This document shows positions 1 to 10,853 of a stretch of 64,000 nucleotides of DNA, in pieces; within the stretch, counting starts at the first letter, position 1; each line of letters starts with the position of its first letter. Both the position numbers and the translations under genes were made by a program. The notes beneath the pieces were generated by a model. The model was given only the letters and a program-made list of their open reading frames with translations. It was not told the origin of the DNA and did no database searches. Source of the DNA: Cupriavidus pauculus (GTDB taxonomy: Bacteria > Pseudomonadota > Gammaproteobacteria > Burkholderiales > Burkholderiaceae). The stretch spans positions 310,001 to 374,000 of the forward strand of contig NZ_CP033969.1 in the NCBI RefSeq assembly GCF_003854935.1, given 5' to 3'.

Positions 1-184
1 GCTGTCGCTGGGCGACCTCGCCTTCCCGTCGCTCACGCCGGACTCGCGGCTGCGCGATGCGCTGGCCATCTTCTCGGAGCACGGCATCAACCGCATCCCG
101 CTGGTGCGCGACGCGGCCAGCCGCGAGCTGATGGGTACCGTGTCGAAGCAGCGCGTGCTGCAGGAAGCGTCCTGCCTGTTCTGA
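1..184 (+). CDS. C-terminal end of a CBS-domain protein (partial)
   Basis: The reading frame is open from base 2 to a TGA at 182-184 and gives the last 60 residues of a protein that begins outside the window. The segment DALAIFSEHGINRIPLVRD followed by LMGTVSKQRVLQ is the second half of a CBS domain, the adenosyl-ligand-binding regulatory module. A CBS domain at the very C-terminus fits a ClC-type chloride channel or another CBS-regulated membrane protein. The part that would decide between them is missing. CBS identity is fairly sure; the parent family is a guess. Confidence 0.7.
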   Translation, partial: LSLGDLAFPSLTPDSRLRDALAIFSEHGINRIPLVRDAASRELMGTVSKQRVLQEASCLF

Positions 185-366
185 TTCCGGCGCGGCCGAT
201 GTACGGTACACGCCACATTGACGCGCTGCGCCGTTCCCCAGCGCGCGGCGCAAACGGGTAAAATCGCGGGCTACCCTGCCTGCGCGATGGGCTGCAAGCG
301 TGATGGCGTCCGGCGCCGGCGGTATTCCAATAAAAGAGATCGCTGTTTTTCTTGTCGGGAGCTTTC

Positions 367-768
367 ATGTCCAAGCCATATTCGCGTGCGCCGCGCCTGG
401 CGTGCATCGCCGTGCTGCTGCTGTCCGCCATCCCTGCCCTGGCGCAGGAAGTTCAGACCACGGCCCCGCCGGTGCCAGGCCAGATGCCCGGCGCGCCGGT
501 GCGTGTGATCCCGGCGGATGCCCCGCTGGCGCGCATGGAACTGGCCCCGCCGTCGGCCACCGAGCCGATGCGTGCCAGGCTGGACGGCAAGACCGTCGGC
601 GTGGCGCCCGGCCTGCGGATCTTCAGCACCGACACCGTGCTGCTGAACGCCGGCGCGGTGGCGGGCAGGAAGCTCAATGTGCGATACAAGCTCGACCTCT
701 ACGGCCAGCTTCTGACCGCGTGGGTCCTGACCGACGCCGAGGTGAAGGCGTGGAAGGCCGCGCACTGA
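367..768 (+). CDS. Small exported protein of unknown function
   Basis: This gene encodes 133 residues. The N-terminus (basic SKPYSR, hydrophobic LACIAVLLLSAIPALA) is a clear Sec signal peptide with likely cleavage after Ala26, so the mature protein should be periplasmic. The ATG at 367 has a GGGAG ribosome site 5 bases upstream; an in-frame TTG at 352 lacks one and is not preferred. A proline- and alanine-rich spacer (about 28-60) precedes a compact domain of short beta-like stretches (RLDGKTVGVAPGLRIF, LNVRYKLDLYGQLLTAWVL) ending in a lysine- and tryptophan-rich tail. I do not recognise the family. It lies 63 bases before miaB and could be co-transcribed with it. A TAAAAT element at 259-264 may be the -10 of its promoter. 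Confidence 0.8.
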   Translation: MSKPYSRAPRLACIAVLLLSAIPALAQEVQTTAPPVPGQMPGAPVRVIPADAPLARMELAPPSATEPMRARLDGKTVGVAPGLRIFSTDTVLLNAGAVAGRKLNVRYKLDLYGQLLTAWVLTDAEVKAWKAAH

Positions 769-831
769 CCCCTTTTCGAATCGACCTGTCGTGCCCCCGA
801 TGCCCCCAGGTATAACACTGAGACCGGCACC

Positions 832-2184
832 ATGAAGAAGGTATTTGTCAAAACGTACGGCTGCCAGATGAACGAGTACGACTCGGACAAGATGGTGGAC
901 GTGCTGAACGCCACGCAGGGCATGGAGCCCACGGACAACGTCGAGGACGCCGACGTCATCCTGTTCAACACCTGCTCGATCCGCGAGAAGGCCCAGGAGA
1001 AGGTGTTCTCCGAACTGGGCCGCATGAAGGCCCTGAAGGCCGCCAAGCCCGGCCTGGTGATCGGCGTGGGCGGCTGCGTGGCCAGCCAGGAAGGCGCCGC
1101 CATCGTCTCGCGCGCGCCGTACGTCGATGTGGTGTTCGGCCCGCAGACGCTGCACCGGCTGCCCGACCTGATCCACCGCCGCCAGTCCACCGGCCTGTCG
1201 CAGGTCGACATCTCGTTCCCCGAAATCGAGAAGTTCGACCACCTGCCGCCGGCCCGCGTGGACGGGCCCAGCGCATTCGTGTCGATCATGGAAGGCTGCT
1301 CGAAGTACTGCAGCTACTGCGTGGTGCCCTACACGCGCGGCGAGGAAGTGTCGCGCCCGTTCGAGGACGTGCTGGCCGAGGTGGCCGGGCTGGCCGACCA
1401 GGGCGTGCGCGAGGTGACGCTGCTGGGCCAGAACGTGAACGCCTACCGCGGCACGATGGGCGGCACCAGCGAGATCGCGGACTTCGCGCTGCTGATCGAA
1501 TACGTGGCCGAGATTCCCGGCATCGAGCGCATCCGCTACACGACCAGCCACCCGAAGGAATTCACCTCGCGGCTGGTGGATCTGTACGCGCGCTGCGACA
1601 AGCTCGTGAACCACCTGCACCTGCCCGTGCAGCATGCGTCGGACCGCGTGCTGATGGCGATGAAGCGCGGCTACAGCGTGCTCGAATACAAGAGCATCAT
1701 CCGCCGCCTGCGCACGATCCGGCCCGACATGTCGATGTCGTCGGACTTCATCGTCGGCTTCCCCGGCGAGACCGATGCCGACTTCGACAAGCTGATGGCG
1801 ATGGTCCACGAGATCGGCTACGACACGTCGTTCTCGTTCATCTTCAGCCCCCGGCCCGGCACGCCCGCCGCCAACCTGCACGACGACACGCCGCACGACG
1901 TCAAGCTGCGCCGCCTGCAGGTGCTGCAGGCCGCCATCGAGGAAAACGTCGTGCGCATCAGCCAGGGCATGGTCGGCACGGTGCAGCGCATCCTCGTGGA
2001 AGGCCCCGCGCGCAAGGACCCCACCGAGCTCCACGGCCGCACCGAGAACAACCGGGTGGTCAACTTCGCGCTGCCGGGCGTGCCCCAGGCCCAGCGCGAC
2101 CGCCTGGTCGGCCAGATGGTCGACGTAAACATCACGCAGGCGTTCCCGCACTCGCTGCGCGGCGACATCGTCGTGCGCCAATAA
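832..2184 (+). CDS. miaB: tRNA-2-methylthio-N6-dimethylallyladenosine synthase MiaB
   Basis: Radical-SAM methylthiotransferase that converts i6A37 to ms2i6A37 in tRNAs reading UNN codons. At 450 residues it has normal length. The N-terminal UPF0004 domain carries the three auxiliary-cluster cysteines C11, C48 and C82. The radical-SAM motif CxxxCxxC is C156, C160 and C163 ([10 protein letters not shown]). A C-terminal TRAM domain (about 380-450) binds tRNA. A TATAAC element at 811-816 lies only about 15 bases before the ATG, so a transcript from it would have a very short leader. The gene starts the conserved run miaB-phoH-ybeY, with only 6 bases to phoH, which argues for one mRNA. Confidence 0.97.
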   Translation: MKKVFVKTYGCQMNEYDSDKMVDVLNATQGMEPTDNVEDADVILFNTCSIREKAQEKVFSELGRMKALKAAKPGLVIGVGGCVASQEGAAIVSRAPYVDVVFGPQTLHRLPDLIHRRQSTGLSQVDISFPEIEKFDHLPPARVDGPSAFVSIMEGCSKYCSYCVVPYTRGEEVSRPFEDVLAEVAGLADQGVREVTLLGQNVNAYRGTMGGTSEIADFALLIEYVAEIPGIERIRYTTSHPKEFTSRLVDLYARCDKLVNHLHLPVQHASDRVLMAMKRGYSVLEYKSIIRRLRTIRPDMSMSSDFIVGFPGETDADFDKLMAMVHEIGYDTSFSFIFSPRPGTPAANLHDDTPHDVKLRRLQVLQAAIEENVVRISQGMVGTVQRILVEGPARKDPTELHGRTENNRVVNFALPGVPQAQRDRLVGQMVDVNITQAFPHSLRGDIVVRQ

Positions 2185-2190
2185 GCAACC

Positions 2191-3186
2191 ATGAAGATCC
2201 CTTCCGCGGAATTCGTCGCCCCCAAGGACGACAACACGCGCCTGCAGAACCTGTGCGGGCCGCTCGATGAAAACCTGCGCCAGATCGAACAGGCGCTCGA
2301 CGTGACGATCCAGCGCCGCGGCCATCGCATGACCGTGCGCGGCGAGCGCGCGCAGGACGCCGCGCTGGCGCTGGAGCGGTTCTACAACAATGCCCGGGTC
2401 GCGCTGTCGGTGGACGACGTGCAGCTCGGCCTGGTGGAATCGCGCCAGGTGTCGGCCCATGGCGCCTACCTGCCCGGCAACGGCGACGCGGGCCCGGAGA
2501 GCCCCGAGGACGATTCCCCGGTGCTGCACACGCGGCGCACGGGGCTGCAGGGCCGCACGGCCACGCAGCGCGAATACCTGCGCGCGATCCTGTCGCACGA
2601 CCTGACGCTCGGCATCGGCCCGGCCGGCACCGGCAAGACCTACCTGGCCGTGGCCTGCGCCGTGGACGCGCTGGAGCGCGACGTGGTCAAGCGGATCGTG
2701 TTGACCCGCCCGGCCGTGGAGGCGGGCGAGCGGCTGGGCTTCCTGCCCGGCGATCTGGCGCAGAAGGTGGACCCGTACCTGCGCCCGCTCTACGACGCGC
2801 TCTACGACCTGCTCGGCTTTGACCGCACGCAGAAGATGTTCGAGCGCCAGATGATCGAGATCGCCCCGCTGGCCTACATGCGCGGCCGCACGCTGAACCA
2901 CGCGTTCATCATCCTGGACGAGGCCCAGAACACCACGCCGGAGCAGATGAAGATGTTCCTTACGCGGATCGGCTTCGGCTCCAAGGCCGTGATCACCGGC
3001 GACACGACACAGATCGACCTGCCGCGCGGCCAGAAGAGCGGCCTGGTGGAATCGCAGCACGTGCTACGCGACGTGCGCGGCGTGGCCTTTACCCGATTCA
3101 CCAGCGTCGACGTGGTGCGCCATCCGCTGGTGGCGCGCATCGTCGAGGCCTACGACGAATATCACGCCCAGCACAAGGACGCCTGA
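2191..3186 (+). CDS. phoH: PhoH-like ATPase (YbeZ type)
   Basis: Cytoplasmic P-loop ATPase of the PhoH/YbeZ family, 331 residues. The Walker A motif GPAGTGKT is at 143-150 and the Walker B motif IILDEAQN at 240-247. The arrangement PhoH-YbeY-CorC-Lnt is widespread in proteobacteria, and in E. coli YbeZ interacts with YbeY, so a role in RNA or ribosome metabolism is likely. The N-terminal 110 residues resemble a KH-like nucleic-acid-binding region ([18 protein letters not shown]), followed by an acidic linker ([10 protein letters not shown]). Its stop lies 2 bases before the TTG start of ybeY, which suggests translational coupling. Confidence 0.95.
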   Translation: MKIPSAEFVAPKDDNTRLQNLCGPLDENLRQIEQALDVTIQRRGHRMTVRGERAQDAALALERFYNNARVALSVDDVQLGLVESRQVSAHGAYLPGNGDAGPESPEDDSPVLHTRRTGLQGRTATQREYLRAILSHDLTLGIGPAGTGKTYLAVACAVDALERDVVKRIVLTRPAVEAGERLGFLPGDLAQKVDPYLRPLYDALYDLLGFDRTQKMFERQMIEIAPLAYMRGRTLNHAFIILDEAQNTTPEQMKMFLTRIGFGSKAVITGDTTQIDLPRGQKSGLVESQHVLRDVRGVAFTRFTSVDVVRHPLVARIVEAYDEYHAQHKDA

Positions 3187-3188
3187 AC

Positions 3189-3944
3189 TTGACCAAGAAG
3201 TCTCCCGCCACCCGCCCCTCCGACGCCACGCGCGTCGTCCTGTTCGACGCCGACGGCCGTGCCCGCAAGGCATCTGCCCACGCGCTGCGCCTGCAGCTTG
3301 CCGACGGCCGCAGCCTGACGCTGGACCTGTCGCAGGCCCACGACGGCGTGGTCGCGCTGCTGGCCGAGCACACCGACCCGCGCCAGCAGGCCGGCCTGCT
3401 GGTCCGGCCCGACAACGCCGACGCGCTGTCGGTGGCCGTCACCGCCACGCCGCTGGTCACCACCACCGGCACGCCCGCCACGCCGCCCGAGGTGGAACTG
3501 GACATCCAGTTCGGCGACGGCACGCGCCAGCGCGCCGGCGTACCCGGCCGCAAGCCGATCGAAAAGTGGGTGAAATCGGCGCTCTACGCCGACGCCGCGC
3601 TGACCGTCCGCTTCGTCGACGAGGAAGAAGGCCGCGCGCTGAACCGCACCTATCGCGGCAAGGACTACGCTACCAACGTGCTGACCTTCGCCTACGCGGA
3701 AACCGACGACGATCCGGTCACCGGCGACATCGTGCTGTGCTGCCCCGTCGTCGAGGCCGAGGCCCGCCAGCAGAAGAAGCCGCTGCAGGCCCACTACGCC
3801 CACCTGATCGTCCACGGCGTGCTCCACGCCCAGGGCTACGAGCACGAGGACGACGCCGAAGCCGAGGAAATGGAAGCCATCGAGACCGAGACGCTGCAGG
3901 CGCTGGGTTTCGACAACCCGTACGAACCGGTCCGGGAAATCTGA
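3189..3944 (+). CDS. ybeY: Endoribonuclease YbeY with long N-terminal extension
   Basis: Zinc-dependent single-strand endoribonuclease involved in 16S rRNA 3' maturation and ribosome quality control. The metal motif [11 protein letters not shown] (residues 209-219, ligands H209, H213, H219) matches the family H-x3-H-x5-H. The family is usually about 150-180 residues; this one is 251 because about 100 residues precede the recognisable domain, which begins near [11 protein letters not shown]. The start is a TTG two bases after the phoH stop, with AAGGA about 9 bases upstream. I see no better internal start before the domain. The extension includes a lysine- and arginine-rich start and a Thr/Pro-rich linker (about 88-100). 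Identity is certain; the start is moderately sure. Confidence 0.93.
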   Translation: MTKKSPATRPSDATRVVLFDADGRARKASAHALRLQLADGRSLTLDLSQAHDGVVALLAEHTDPRQQAGLLVRPDNADALSVAVTATPLVTTTGTPATPPEVELDIQFGDGTRQRAGVPGRKPIEKWVKSALYADAALTVRFVDEEEGRALNRTYRGKDYATNVLTFAYAETDDDPVTGDIVLCCPVVEAEARQQKKPLQAHYAHLIVHGVLHAQGYEHEDDAEAEEMEAIETETLQALGFDNPYEPVREI

Positions 3945-4132
3945 GGCAGGGCGGCGGGCTGGGGCCGAGGCGTCAGCCCTTGACCGCCTGGCGAGTTTCC
4001 TGAGAGCCGTCAGGTCCGCCGGTCGCACGGGCGGGCAAAGCGCCGCCCCCGCCACCCGTCATCCCCCCGTCACGGGGCTGCAAGCCTTTTAGTGTATGCT
4101 TCAGACGATCTCCACCACGCGCTCGCCGCGAC

Positions 4133-5020
4133 ATGAACGACCCCTATCCCAGTTCGAAGGCTGCCCACTTCAAGCAGCCGGATCGGCCCCGATCCCTTCT
4201 CGAACGCCTTTCGGATTTCATCTCTCCCGAGCCGGACACCCGCGCCGAACTTCTCGAAGTGCTGCAGGACGCGCATGAGCGCAACCTGATCGATGCCGAT
4301 TCGCTCTCGATGATCGAGGGCGTGTTCCAGGTGTCGGAGCTGACCGCGCGCGACATCATGGTGCCCCGGGCCCAGATGGACGCGGTCAACATCGCCGATG
4401 CGCCAGAAACGTTCATCCCGTTCATGCAGCAGACCGCGCACTCGCGGTTTCCGGTGTACGAGGGCAACCGCGACAACATCATCGGCATCCTGCTGGCCAA
4501 GGACCTGCTGCGGTACTACACCGACGCGGAGTTCGACCTGCGCGAAACGCTGCGGCCGGCCGTGTTCATCCCCGAGTCGAAGCGGCTGAACATCCTGCTG
4601 CGTGAATTCCGGATCAATCGCAACCATATTGCGATCGTCGTGGACGAGTACGGCGGCGTGGCCGGGCTGGTGACGATCGAGGACGTGCTGGAGCAGATCG
4701 TTGGCGACATCGAGGACGAGTTCGACCTCGACGAGGACCAGGACATGATCCTGCCGACCAGCGACGGCGCCTGGCGCGTGCGCGGGCTCACCGAGATCGA
4801 GCATTTCAACGAGGCATTCGGCACGGCGTTCTCGAACGAGGACGTCGATACCGTGGGCGGCCTGCTGACCAACCACGTGGGCCACGTGCCGCATCGTGGC
4901 GAAATCATCACATTGCCGCCGATCCGGTTCGAGGTGCTGCGGGCCGACGCGCGGCAGGTACACCTGCTGCAGGTGCGCCGGGAGGCCCCGGCAGAGACCG
5001 ACGGCGTGGCCGACGCATGA
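4133..5020 (+). CDS. corC: CorC/HlyC family CBS-domain protein
   Basis: The 295-residue protein has a pair of CBS domains (about 65-195: MVPRAQMDAVNIAD, SRFPVYEGNRDNIIGIL, AIVVDEYGGVAGLVTIEDVLEQIVGDIEDE) and a C-terminal CorC_HlyC transporter-associated domain (about 210-285). No membrane segment is present, so this is the soluble CorC form rather than the DUF21-containing type. CorC was linked to magnesium and cobalt resistance or efflux in enterobacteria. In this gene neighbourhood it accompanies ybeY and lnt throughout proteobacteria. It sits 188 bases after ybeY and overlaps lnt by 4 bases (ATGA), so it is translationally coupled to lnt. Confidence 0.94.
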   Translation: MNDPYPSSKAAHFKQPDRPRSLLERLSDFISPEPDTRAELLEVLQDAHERNLIDADSLSMIEGVFQVSELTARDIMVPRAQMDAVNIADAPETFIPFMQQTAHSRFPVYEGNRDNIIGILLAKDLLRYYTDAEFDLRETLRPAVFIPESKRLNILLREFRINRNHIAIVVDEYGGVAGLVTIEDVLEQIVGDIEDEFDLDEDQDMILPTSDGAWRVRGLTEIEHFNEAFGTAFSNEDVDTVGGLLTNHVGHVPHRGEIITLPPIRFEVLRADARQVHLLQVRREAPAETDGVADA

Positions 5021-6654
5021 AGCGCGCCGGCGCGCCCGACGCCGTGGGTACCCATCGCGCCGATCCGACGATCGGCAACCCTGCTTCCCCTTCTTCCATG
5101 CCTGCCGGCGCCCGGCCCGCCGTGGCCCGCGGCGCGCTGTCGCGCCTGCTGCTGGCCGCCGTGCTGGGCGTGGCGCATACCCAGGCGTTCGCCCCGCATG
5201 ACTGGTGGTGGCTGCAGATCCTGTCGCTGGCCGGGCTGGTGGCGCTGGTTGCCGATGCACCGCGCCCCCGCGCGGCGGCGGCGACGGCCTACGCGTTCGG
5301 CATGGGCTGGTTCCTGTCCGGCATCTGGTGGCTCTACATCAGCATGCACGTCTACGGCGAGATGCCGGCATGGATGGCCGCGCTGGCCGTGGTGCTGTTC
5401 GCCGGCTATCTGTCGATCTGGCCCGCGCTGGCGGCCGGCACCTGGCACTGGCTGACCCGGCGCGGCCGCGATGGCGTGCTGGCGGCGCTGGCGTTTGGCG
5501 CGGCGTGGGCGCTGTCGGAATGGCTGCGCGGCGTCGTGTTCACGGGCTTCCCGTGGCTCGGCAGCGGCTATCCGCACACCGATGGCCCGCTGGCGGGCTT
5601 CGCACCGGTGATCGGCGTCTATGGCATCGCATTCCTGGCCGCTTCGGCGGCGGCCCTGCTGGTGGCGGCCGTCCGGGCAGCGCTGCGGCGGTCGGCACCC
5701 GGCGCGACGCGCACGGTGGCGTGGGCGGCCGGGCTGGTCGTCGGGATGCTCGGCGGCGGCCTGACGCTGTCGCGCGTGGCTTATACGACGCCCATCGGCC
5801 AGCCGATCAGCGTCCGGCTGCTGCAGGGCAATGTGGCGCAGGACATCAAGTTCGAGCCGGTCGGCATCCAGCGCTCGCTGGAGCTGTACCGCGACATGAT
5901 CACCGCCGCGCCGGCCGACCTCGTGGTCACGCCGGAAACCGCGTTCCCGGTGATCCTGCAGGACCTGCCGCTGGACATCGCCAAGGCGGTCCGCACCTAT
6001 ATGGAGCAGACCGGCACGACCGTGGTATTTGGCGCGGCCGGCGCCGATTCGCCGGTGGATTTCACCAACAGCGTGTTCGCCATCGGCCCCGAGCAGCACG
6101 AGCTGTACCGCTACAACAAGCACCATCTGGTGCCGTTCGGCGAGTTCATCCCGTTCGGATTCCGCTGGTTCGTGGACATGATGAAGATGCCGCTCGGCGA
6201 CTTCCGGCGCGGCACGCTGGACCAGCCCGCCGTGCCGGTGCGCGGCATCCACGTGGCGCCCAACATCTGCTACGAGGATCTGTTCGGCGAGGAAATCGCC
6301 ACCACGCTGCGGCAACAGGCCACGCCGGCCAACCTGCTGGCGAACGTGACCAACCTGGCCTGGTTCGGCGACACGATCGCGCTGGACCAGCACCTGCAGA
6401 TCTCGCGCATGCGCGCGCTGGAAATGCGCAGGCCGATGCTGCGGGCGACCAATACGGGCATGACGGCCGTGGTGCGGCCGGACGGCACGGTCCAGGCGAG
6501 GTTGCCGACGTTCGAAGCGGGCACGCTTGCGGCCGACGTGCAGGGCATGCAAGGCCTGACGCCGTATATCCGCTGGGGCAACGTGCCGGCACTGGCCGGC
6601 AGCGTGCTGGTGCTGCTGCTGGCGCTGCGGGCGCAGCGCCGGCGCGGGGCCTAG
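5017..6654 (+). CDS. lnt: Apolipoprotein N-acyltransferase Lnt
   Basis: Inner-membrane enzyme that adds the third acyl chain to the N-terminal cysteine of lipoproteins. It has 545 residues. Several hydrophobic segments occupy about 40-250. The periplasmic nitrilase-fold domain follows, with catalytic triad E307 (VTPETAF), K368 (YNKHHLVPFGEF) and C418 (NICYEDLF). A final transmembrane helix near the C-terminus (GSVLVLLLALRAQRR) completes the usual topology. The ATG overlaps the corC stop. The first 30 residues are polar, so translation could instead start at the methionine at position 28 (base 5098). The TAG stop shares a CTAG with the stop of a short minus-strand reading frame. Confidence 0.97.
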   Translation: MKRAGAPDAVGTHRADPTIGNPASPSSMPAGARPAVARGALSRLLLAAVLGVAHTQAFAPHDWWWLQILSLAGLVALVADAPRPRAAAATAYAFGMGWFLSGIWWLYISMHVYGEMPAWMAALAVVLFAGYLSIWPALAAGTWHWLTRRGRDGVLAALAFGAAWALSEWLRGVVFTGFPWLGSGYPHTDGPLAGFAPVIGVYGIAFLAASAAALLVAAVRAALRRSAPGATRTVAWAAGLVVGMLGGGLTLSRVAYTTPIGQPISVRLLQGNVAQDIKFEPVGIQRSLELYRDMITAAPADLVVTPETAFPVILQDLPLDIAKAVRTYMEQTGTTVVFGAAGADSPVDFTNSVFAIGPEQHELYRYNKHHLVPFGEFIPFGFRWFVDMMKMPLGDFRRGTLDQPAVPVRGIHVAPNICYEDLFGEEIATTLRQQATPANLLANVTNLAWFGDTIALDQHLQISRMRALEMRRPMLRATNTGMTAVVRPDGTVQARLPTFEAGTLAADVQGMQGLTPYIRWGNVPALAGSVLVLLLALRAQRRRGA

Positions 6655-6743
6655 CCGACCAGCGAGGTAGCCATCGACACGGCGGCGGCGGCCGCCATCA
6701 CGGCGATGGCGACGAGGTAAGGTTTGCGAGAAAGCAGCGACAT
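6651..6743 (-). CDS. Putative 30-residue single-span membrane peptide
   Basis: A short minus-strand reading frame runs from ATG at 6743 to TAG at 6651. It encodes 30 residues: a basic start (SLLSRKPYL) followed by one hydrophobic, alanine-rich stretch (VAIAVMAAAAAVSMATSLVG) that could span a membrane once. The case for a real gene is the ribosome site AAGGGG placed 7 bases before the ATG and the positive-inside charge pattern. Its stop and the lnt stop share a CTAG, so the two genes are convergent. No family is recognised. Very small alanine-rich frames can arise by chance in GC-rich DNA, so confidence is moderate. Confidence 0.45.
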   Translation of the reverse strand: MSLLSRKPYLVAIAVMAAAAAVSMATSLVG

Positions 6744-7101
6744 GACCAATCCCCTTGAAGTTGTTGTTTCGAGCCCGTCCCGCCTGGCCCGCTGAAGCGT
6801 TGCGGGGCAGCCGGTCCGGCCTGGCAGTCATCTGGTTTGTATTGCGGTGACTGCGTGCGACCACTGTATACAAAAACGGTATCGGCAACTATCAGACGGT
6901 TCTGAATCCCCTGTCAGGATTTACCCGACCCGTTGCGCCCGCCCGACATGGCCGTCCCATGCACGATCCGTGCCGTCCGGCCTGCTTTTCCTGCCCCGGC
7001 CCGGCGGAACGGGGGCAAAAACCCGATAGAATCCAAGGTTTGGCAAACCCCGCGCGAGACGGTTCGCGCACTTGCCCGCCGGCTTTCCTTTTCGTATTCC
7101 T
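6744..7101. other. Intergenic region upstream of glyQ
   Basis: A gap of 358 bases lies between the short minus-strand frame and glyQ. On the plus strand a TAGAAT element at 7027-7032 could be the -10 of the glyQ operon, leaving a leader of about 60 bases; no convincing -35 is visible. On the minus strand TATACA at 6865-6870 could serve the short frame. I see no tRNA, repeat or riboswitch, and no T-box, which would not be expected in this group. Confidence 0.4.
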
Positions 7102-8051
<950 letters not shown>

Positions 8052-8055
<4 letters not shown>

Positions 8056-8669
8056 CGGCCCGCGTGCGCGGCGCCCTGGCGCTGGCCGCGTTCGCCCTGC
8101 CGGTGGCGCTGTCGCCCACCGGCGCCGTTGCCGCCGCCCGCGCCGTCCCCGCGCCCTCCCCGCAGGCCCTGTACCTGCCGGCGGAGCTGGCCAACATCTG
8201 CGAGGCCGACGCCCAGGCACTGCAGCAGGCCATCACGCGGCACTGGCGGCCGTCGCTGACGTCGATCGACCAGTGGACGCAGCTCGTGCGCTCGTTCTCG
8301 TGCGACCTCTCGGGCTCGCGCGACCTCGGCTGGCACCGCGTGCCGCTGCGCGCCTACGAGAGCGCCATCCGCTACCCGCTGCAGTGGGTGGAATGGGAAG
8401 AGCGCGCCGGCCGCTCGCGCCGCACCGTGCGCACCTACTACTCGGCCACCCAGCTCCCGGCGAAGATCGACTTCTGGGTGGGCGGGCGCATCGACGAGAT
8501 CCGCTACGACCGCCGCTCGCACCGCATCGACGCGCGCTTTCCGGCGGCCGGTGCGCGCGGCGCGTCCGGCGTGGCCGCGCAATGCGCCTACACCACGCTG
8601 CAATTCCGCCAGCAGAACGGCCTGTGGCTGCTGTCTGGCGTGGAACCCAATCTCGCGCCGCGCTGCTGA
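8052..8669 (+). CDS. Exported protein of unknown function between glyQ and glyS
   Basis: This gene encodes 205 residues. The N-terminus ([28 protein letters not shown]) is a signal peptide, so the product should be periplasmic or surface located. The mature part has two cysteines in the front half ([16 protein letters not shown]) and two near the end (AQCAYTT and the final Cys), consistent with disulfides, and many aromatic and arginine residues ([20 protein letters not shown]). The ATG overlaps the glyQ stop (ATGA) and glyS follows 30 bases later. It is therefore co-transcribed with both synthetase subunits, although its function cannot obviously be connected to aminoacylation. I do not recognise a domain. 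Confidence 0.85.
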
Positions 8670-8699
8670 CGCGCGCGCCCATACCTGTTGGATAGATTC

Positions 8700-10823
8700 A
8701 TGTCGCAACCCATGACCGATTCGCTGCTGATCGAACTGTTCACCGAAGAACTGCCGCCGAAGGCGCTGGCCCGCCTGGGCGACGCCTTCGCCCAGGGCCT
8801 GTTCGACGGCCTCGGCGCGCGGGACCTGCTCGAAGCCGGCGCCGCCGTGACGCCGTTTGCCACGCCGCGCCGCCTGGCCGCGCTGGTGACCGGCGTGCGC
8901 CGCACCGCGCCGGACCGCGAGCAGCGCGAAAAGGTGCTGCCGCTGACCGTGGCGCTGGACGCCAATGGCGCCCCCACCGCCCCGTTGGGCAAGAAGCTGG
9001 CCGCGCTGGCCAAGTCCGTCGGCGTGGCCGAGATCGACTGGCAGACGCTGGAGCGCGCATCCGACGGCAAGGCCGAGGCGTTCTTCTATCGCTATACCGC
9101 CAAGGGCGCGGTGCTGGCCGACGGCCTGCAGGCCGCGCTGGACGACACGCTGGGCAAGCTGCCCATCCCGAAGGTGATGAGCTACCAGCGCCCGGACGGC
9201 GAGACCGTGCATTTCGTGCGCCCGGCGCACAGCCTGATCGCGCTGTACGGTGCCGAAGTGGTGCCGGTGTCGGTGCTGGGCCTGCCGGCCGGTAACGTGA
9301 CGCAGGGCCACCGCTTCCTGTCGCAGGGCACGATCGAGATTCCGCACGCCGCCGAGTATGCCGGCCTGCTGGAATCGCGCGGCCGCGTGGTGGCCAGCTA
9401 TGCCGACCGCCGCGAGCGCATCCGCACCGCGCTGCTCAAGGAAGCGGGCGCCGACCAAGTGGTGATGCCCGATGCGCTGCTCGACGAGGTCAACTCGCTG
9501 GTCGAATGGCCCGTGGTCTACCCGTGCCACTTCGAGCAGGCGTTCCTGGCCGTGCCGCAGGAGTGCCTGATCCTGACGATGCAGACCAACCAGAAGTACT
9601 TTGCGCTGACCGACGCCGCCGGGCACCTGCGCAACCGCTTCCTGATCGTGTCGAACCTGGCCACCGACACGCCGGAGTCGATCATCTCGGGCAACGAGCG
9701 CGTGGTGCGCCCGCGCCTGGCCGATGCCAAGTTCTTCTTCGACCAGGACCGCAAGAAGTCGCTGGCGTCGCGCGTGCCGCAGCTGGCCAACGTGGTCTAC
9801 CACAACAAGATCGGCAGCCAGCTCGACCGCGTGCAGCGGCTGCAGCAGATTGCCGGCCACGTGGCCGACGCCATGAACGCCGCCGGGGCCAGCGTCGACA
9901 AGGCCGCCGCCATGCGCGGCGCCGAGCTGGCGAAGGCCGACCTGCTGACCGACATGGTTGGCGAGTTTCCCGAGCTGCAGGGCACGATGGGCACCTACTA
10001 CGCCCGCCACGACGACGAGGCCGAGGACGTGGCGCTGGCGTGCTCCGAACACTACCGCCCGCGCTTTGCCGGCGACGCGCTGCCCGCGGGCAACGTCAGC
10101 ACGGCCGTGGCGCTGGCCGACAAGCTCGAAACGCTGGTGGGCATCTGGGGCATCGGCCTGCAGCCGACCGGCGAGAAGGACCCGTTCGCGCTGCGCCGCC
10201 ACGCACTGGGCATCCTGCGCATGCTGATCGAAAAGCCGCTGGCGGTGCCGCTGGACACGCTGCTGGCGCTGACCGAGCAGGCGTTCGCGGGCATCGCCGC
10301 CGTCAAGCCGGCGCGCGACGCGATTGCCGACTTCCTCTATGACCGCGTGCGCGGCTACCTGAAGGACAAGGGCTACACCACGAACGAGGTGGAAGCCGTG
10401 GTCAGCCTGCGCCCGCAGTCGCTGCACGACGTGCTGGCCCGCATGGAGGCCGTGCGCACGTTTGCCGCGCTGCCCGAGGCCGAGGCGCTGGCCGCCGCCA
10501 ACAAGCGCATCACGAACATCCTGAAGAAGACCGACGAGGCGATCGGCTCCGTCGACACGGCGCTGTTCCAGGAGCCCGCCGAGGGCGCGCTGCACGCCGC
10601 CATCGAGCGCGTGCGCCCGGGCGTGGAAGCCGCGTTCGCCGGCGGCGATTTCACGGCCGCGCTGCGCGACCTGGCGCAACTGCGCGACGCCGTCGACCGC
10701 TTCTTCAACGACGTGATGGTGATGGCCGACGACGCGAAGCTGCGCGCCAACCGCCTGGCGCTGCTGGCCACGCTGCACGGCCTGGCCAACCGCGTGGCGG
10801 ACATTTCCAAGCTGGCGGCGTAA
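8700..10823 (+). CDS. glyS: Glycine--tRNA ligase beta subunit
   Basis: Beta chain of the heterotetrameric glycyl-tRNA synthetase, required for tRNA recognition. From the ATG at 8700 it has 707 residues, normal for the family. The N-terminal hallmark [17 protein letters not shown] is present, HD-domain-like motifs fill the middle, and a DALR-type anticodon-binding region lies at the C-terminus ([13 protein letters not shown]). A TTG 12 bases further upstream is in frame but unnecessary; a second ATG at 8712 is the other possible start. It follows the exported-protein gene by 30 bases and precedes gmhB by 30. Confidence 0.97.
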   Translation: MSQPMTDSLLIELFTEELPPKALARLGDAFAQGLFDGLGARDLLEAGAAVTPFATPRRLAALVTGVRRTAPDREQREKVLPLTVALDANGAPTAPLGKKLAALAKSVGVAEIDWQTLERASDGKAEAFFYRYTAKGAVLADGLQAALDDTLGKLPIPKVMSYQRPDGETVHFVRPAHSLIALYGAEVVPVSVLGLPAGNVTQGHRFLSQGTIEIPHAAEYAGLLESRGRVVASYADRRERIRTALLKEAGADQVVMPDALLDEVNSLVEWPVVYPCHFEQAFLAVPQECLILTMQTNQKYFALTDAAGHLRNRFLIVSNLATDTPESIISGNERVVRPRLADAKFFFDQDRKKSLASRVPQLANVVYHNKIGSQLDRVQRLQQIAGHVADAMNAAGASVDKAAAMRGAELAKADLLTDMVGEFPELQGTMGTYYARHDDEAEDVALACSEHYRPRFAGDALPAGNVSTAVALADKLETLVGIWGIGLQPTGEKDPFALRRHALGILRMLIEKPLAVPLDTLLALTEQAFAGIAAVKPARDAIADFLYDRVRGYLKDKGYTTNEVEAVVSLRPQSLHDVLARMEAVRTFAALPEAEALAAANKRITNILKKTDEAIGSVDTALFQEPAEGALHAAIERVRPGVEAAFAGGDFTAALRDLAQLRDAVDRFFNDVMVMADDAKLRANRLALLATLHGLANRVADISKLAA

Positions 10824-10853
10824 GCCGCGGCCGGCACGCATCGGAGAGCAGCC

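Noticed and set aside
200-210. Palindrome TGTACGGTACA after the CBS gene
   Set aside because: Too short, and with no neighbouring element, to separate from chance.
352-366. TTG start 15 bases before the ATG of the first exported protein
   Set aside because: The GGGAG ribosome site lies between the two and serves the ATG at 367.
271-3060. Very long minus-strand open frame (929 codons) opposite miaB and phoH
   Set aside because: Arg/His/Ala/Gly-rich translation without motifs; a GC-rich antisense shadow of two certain genes.
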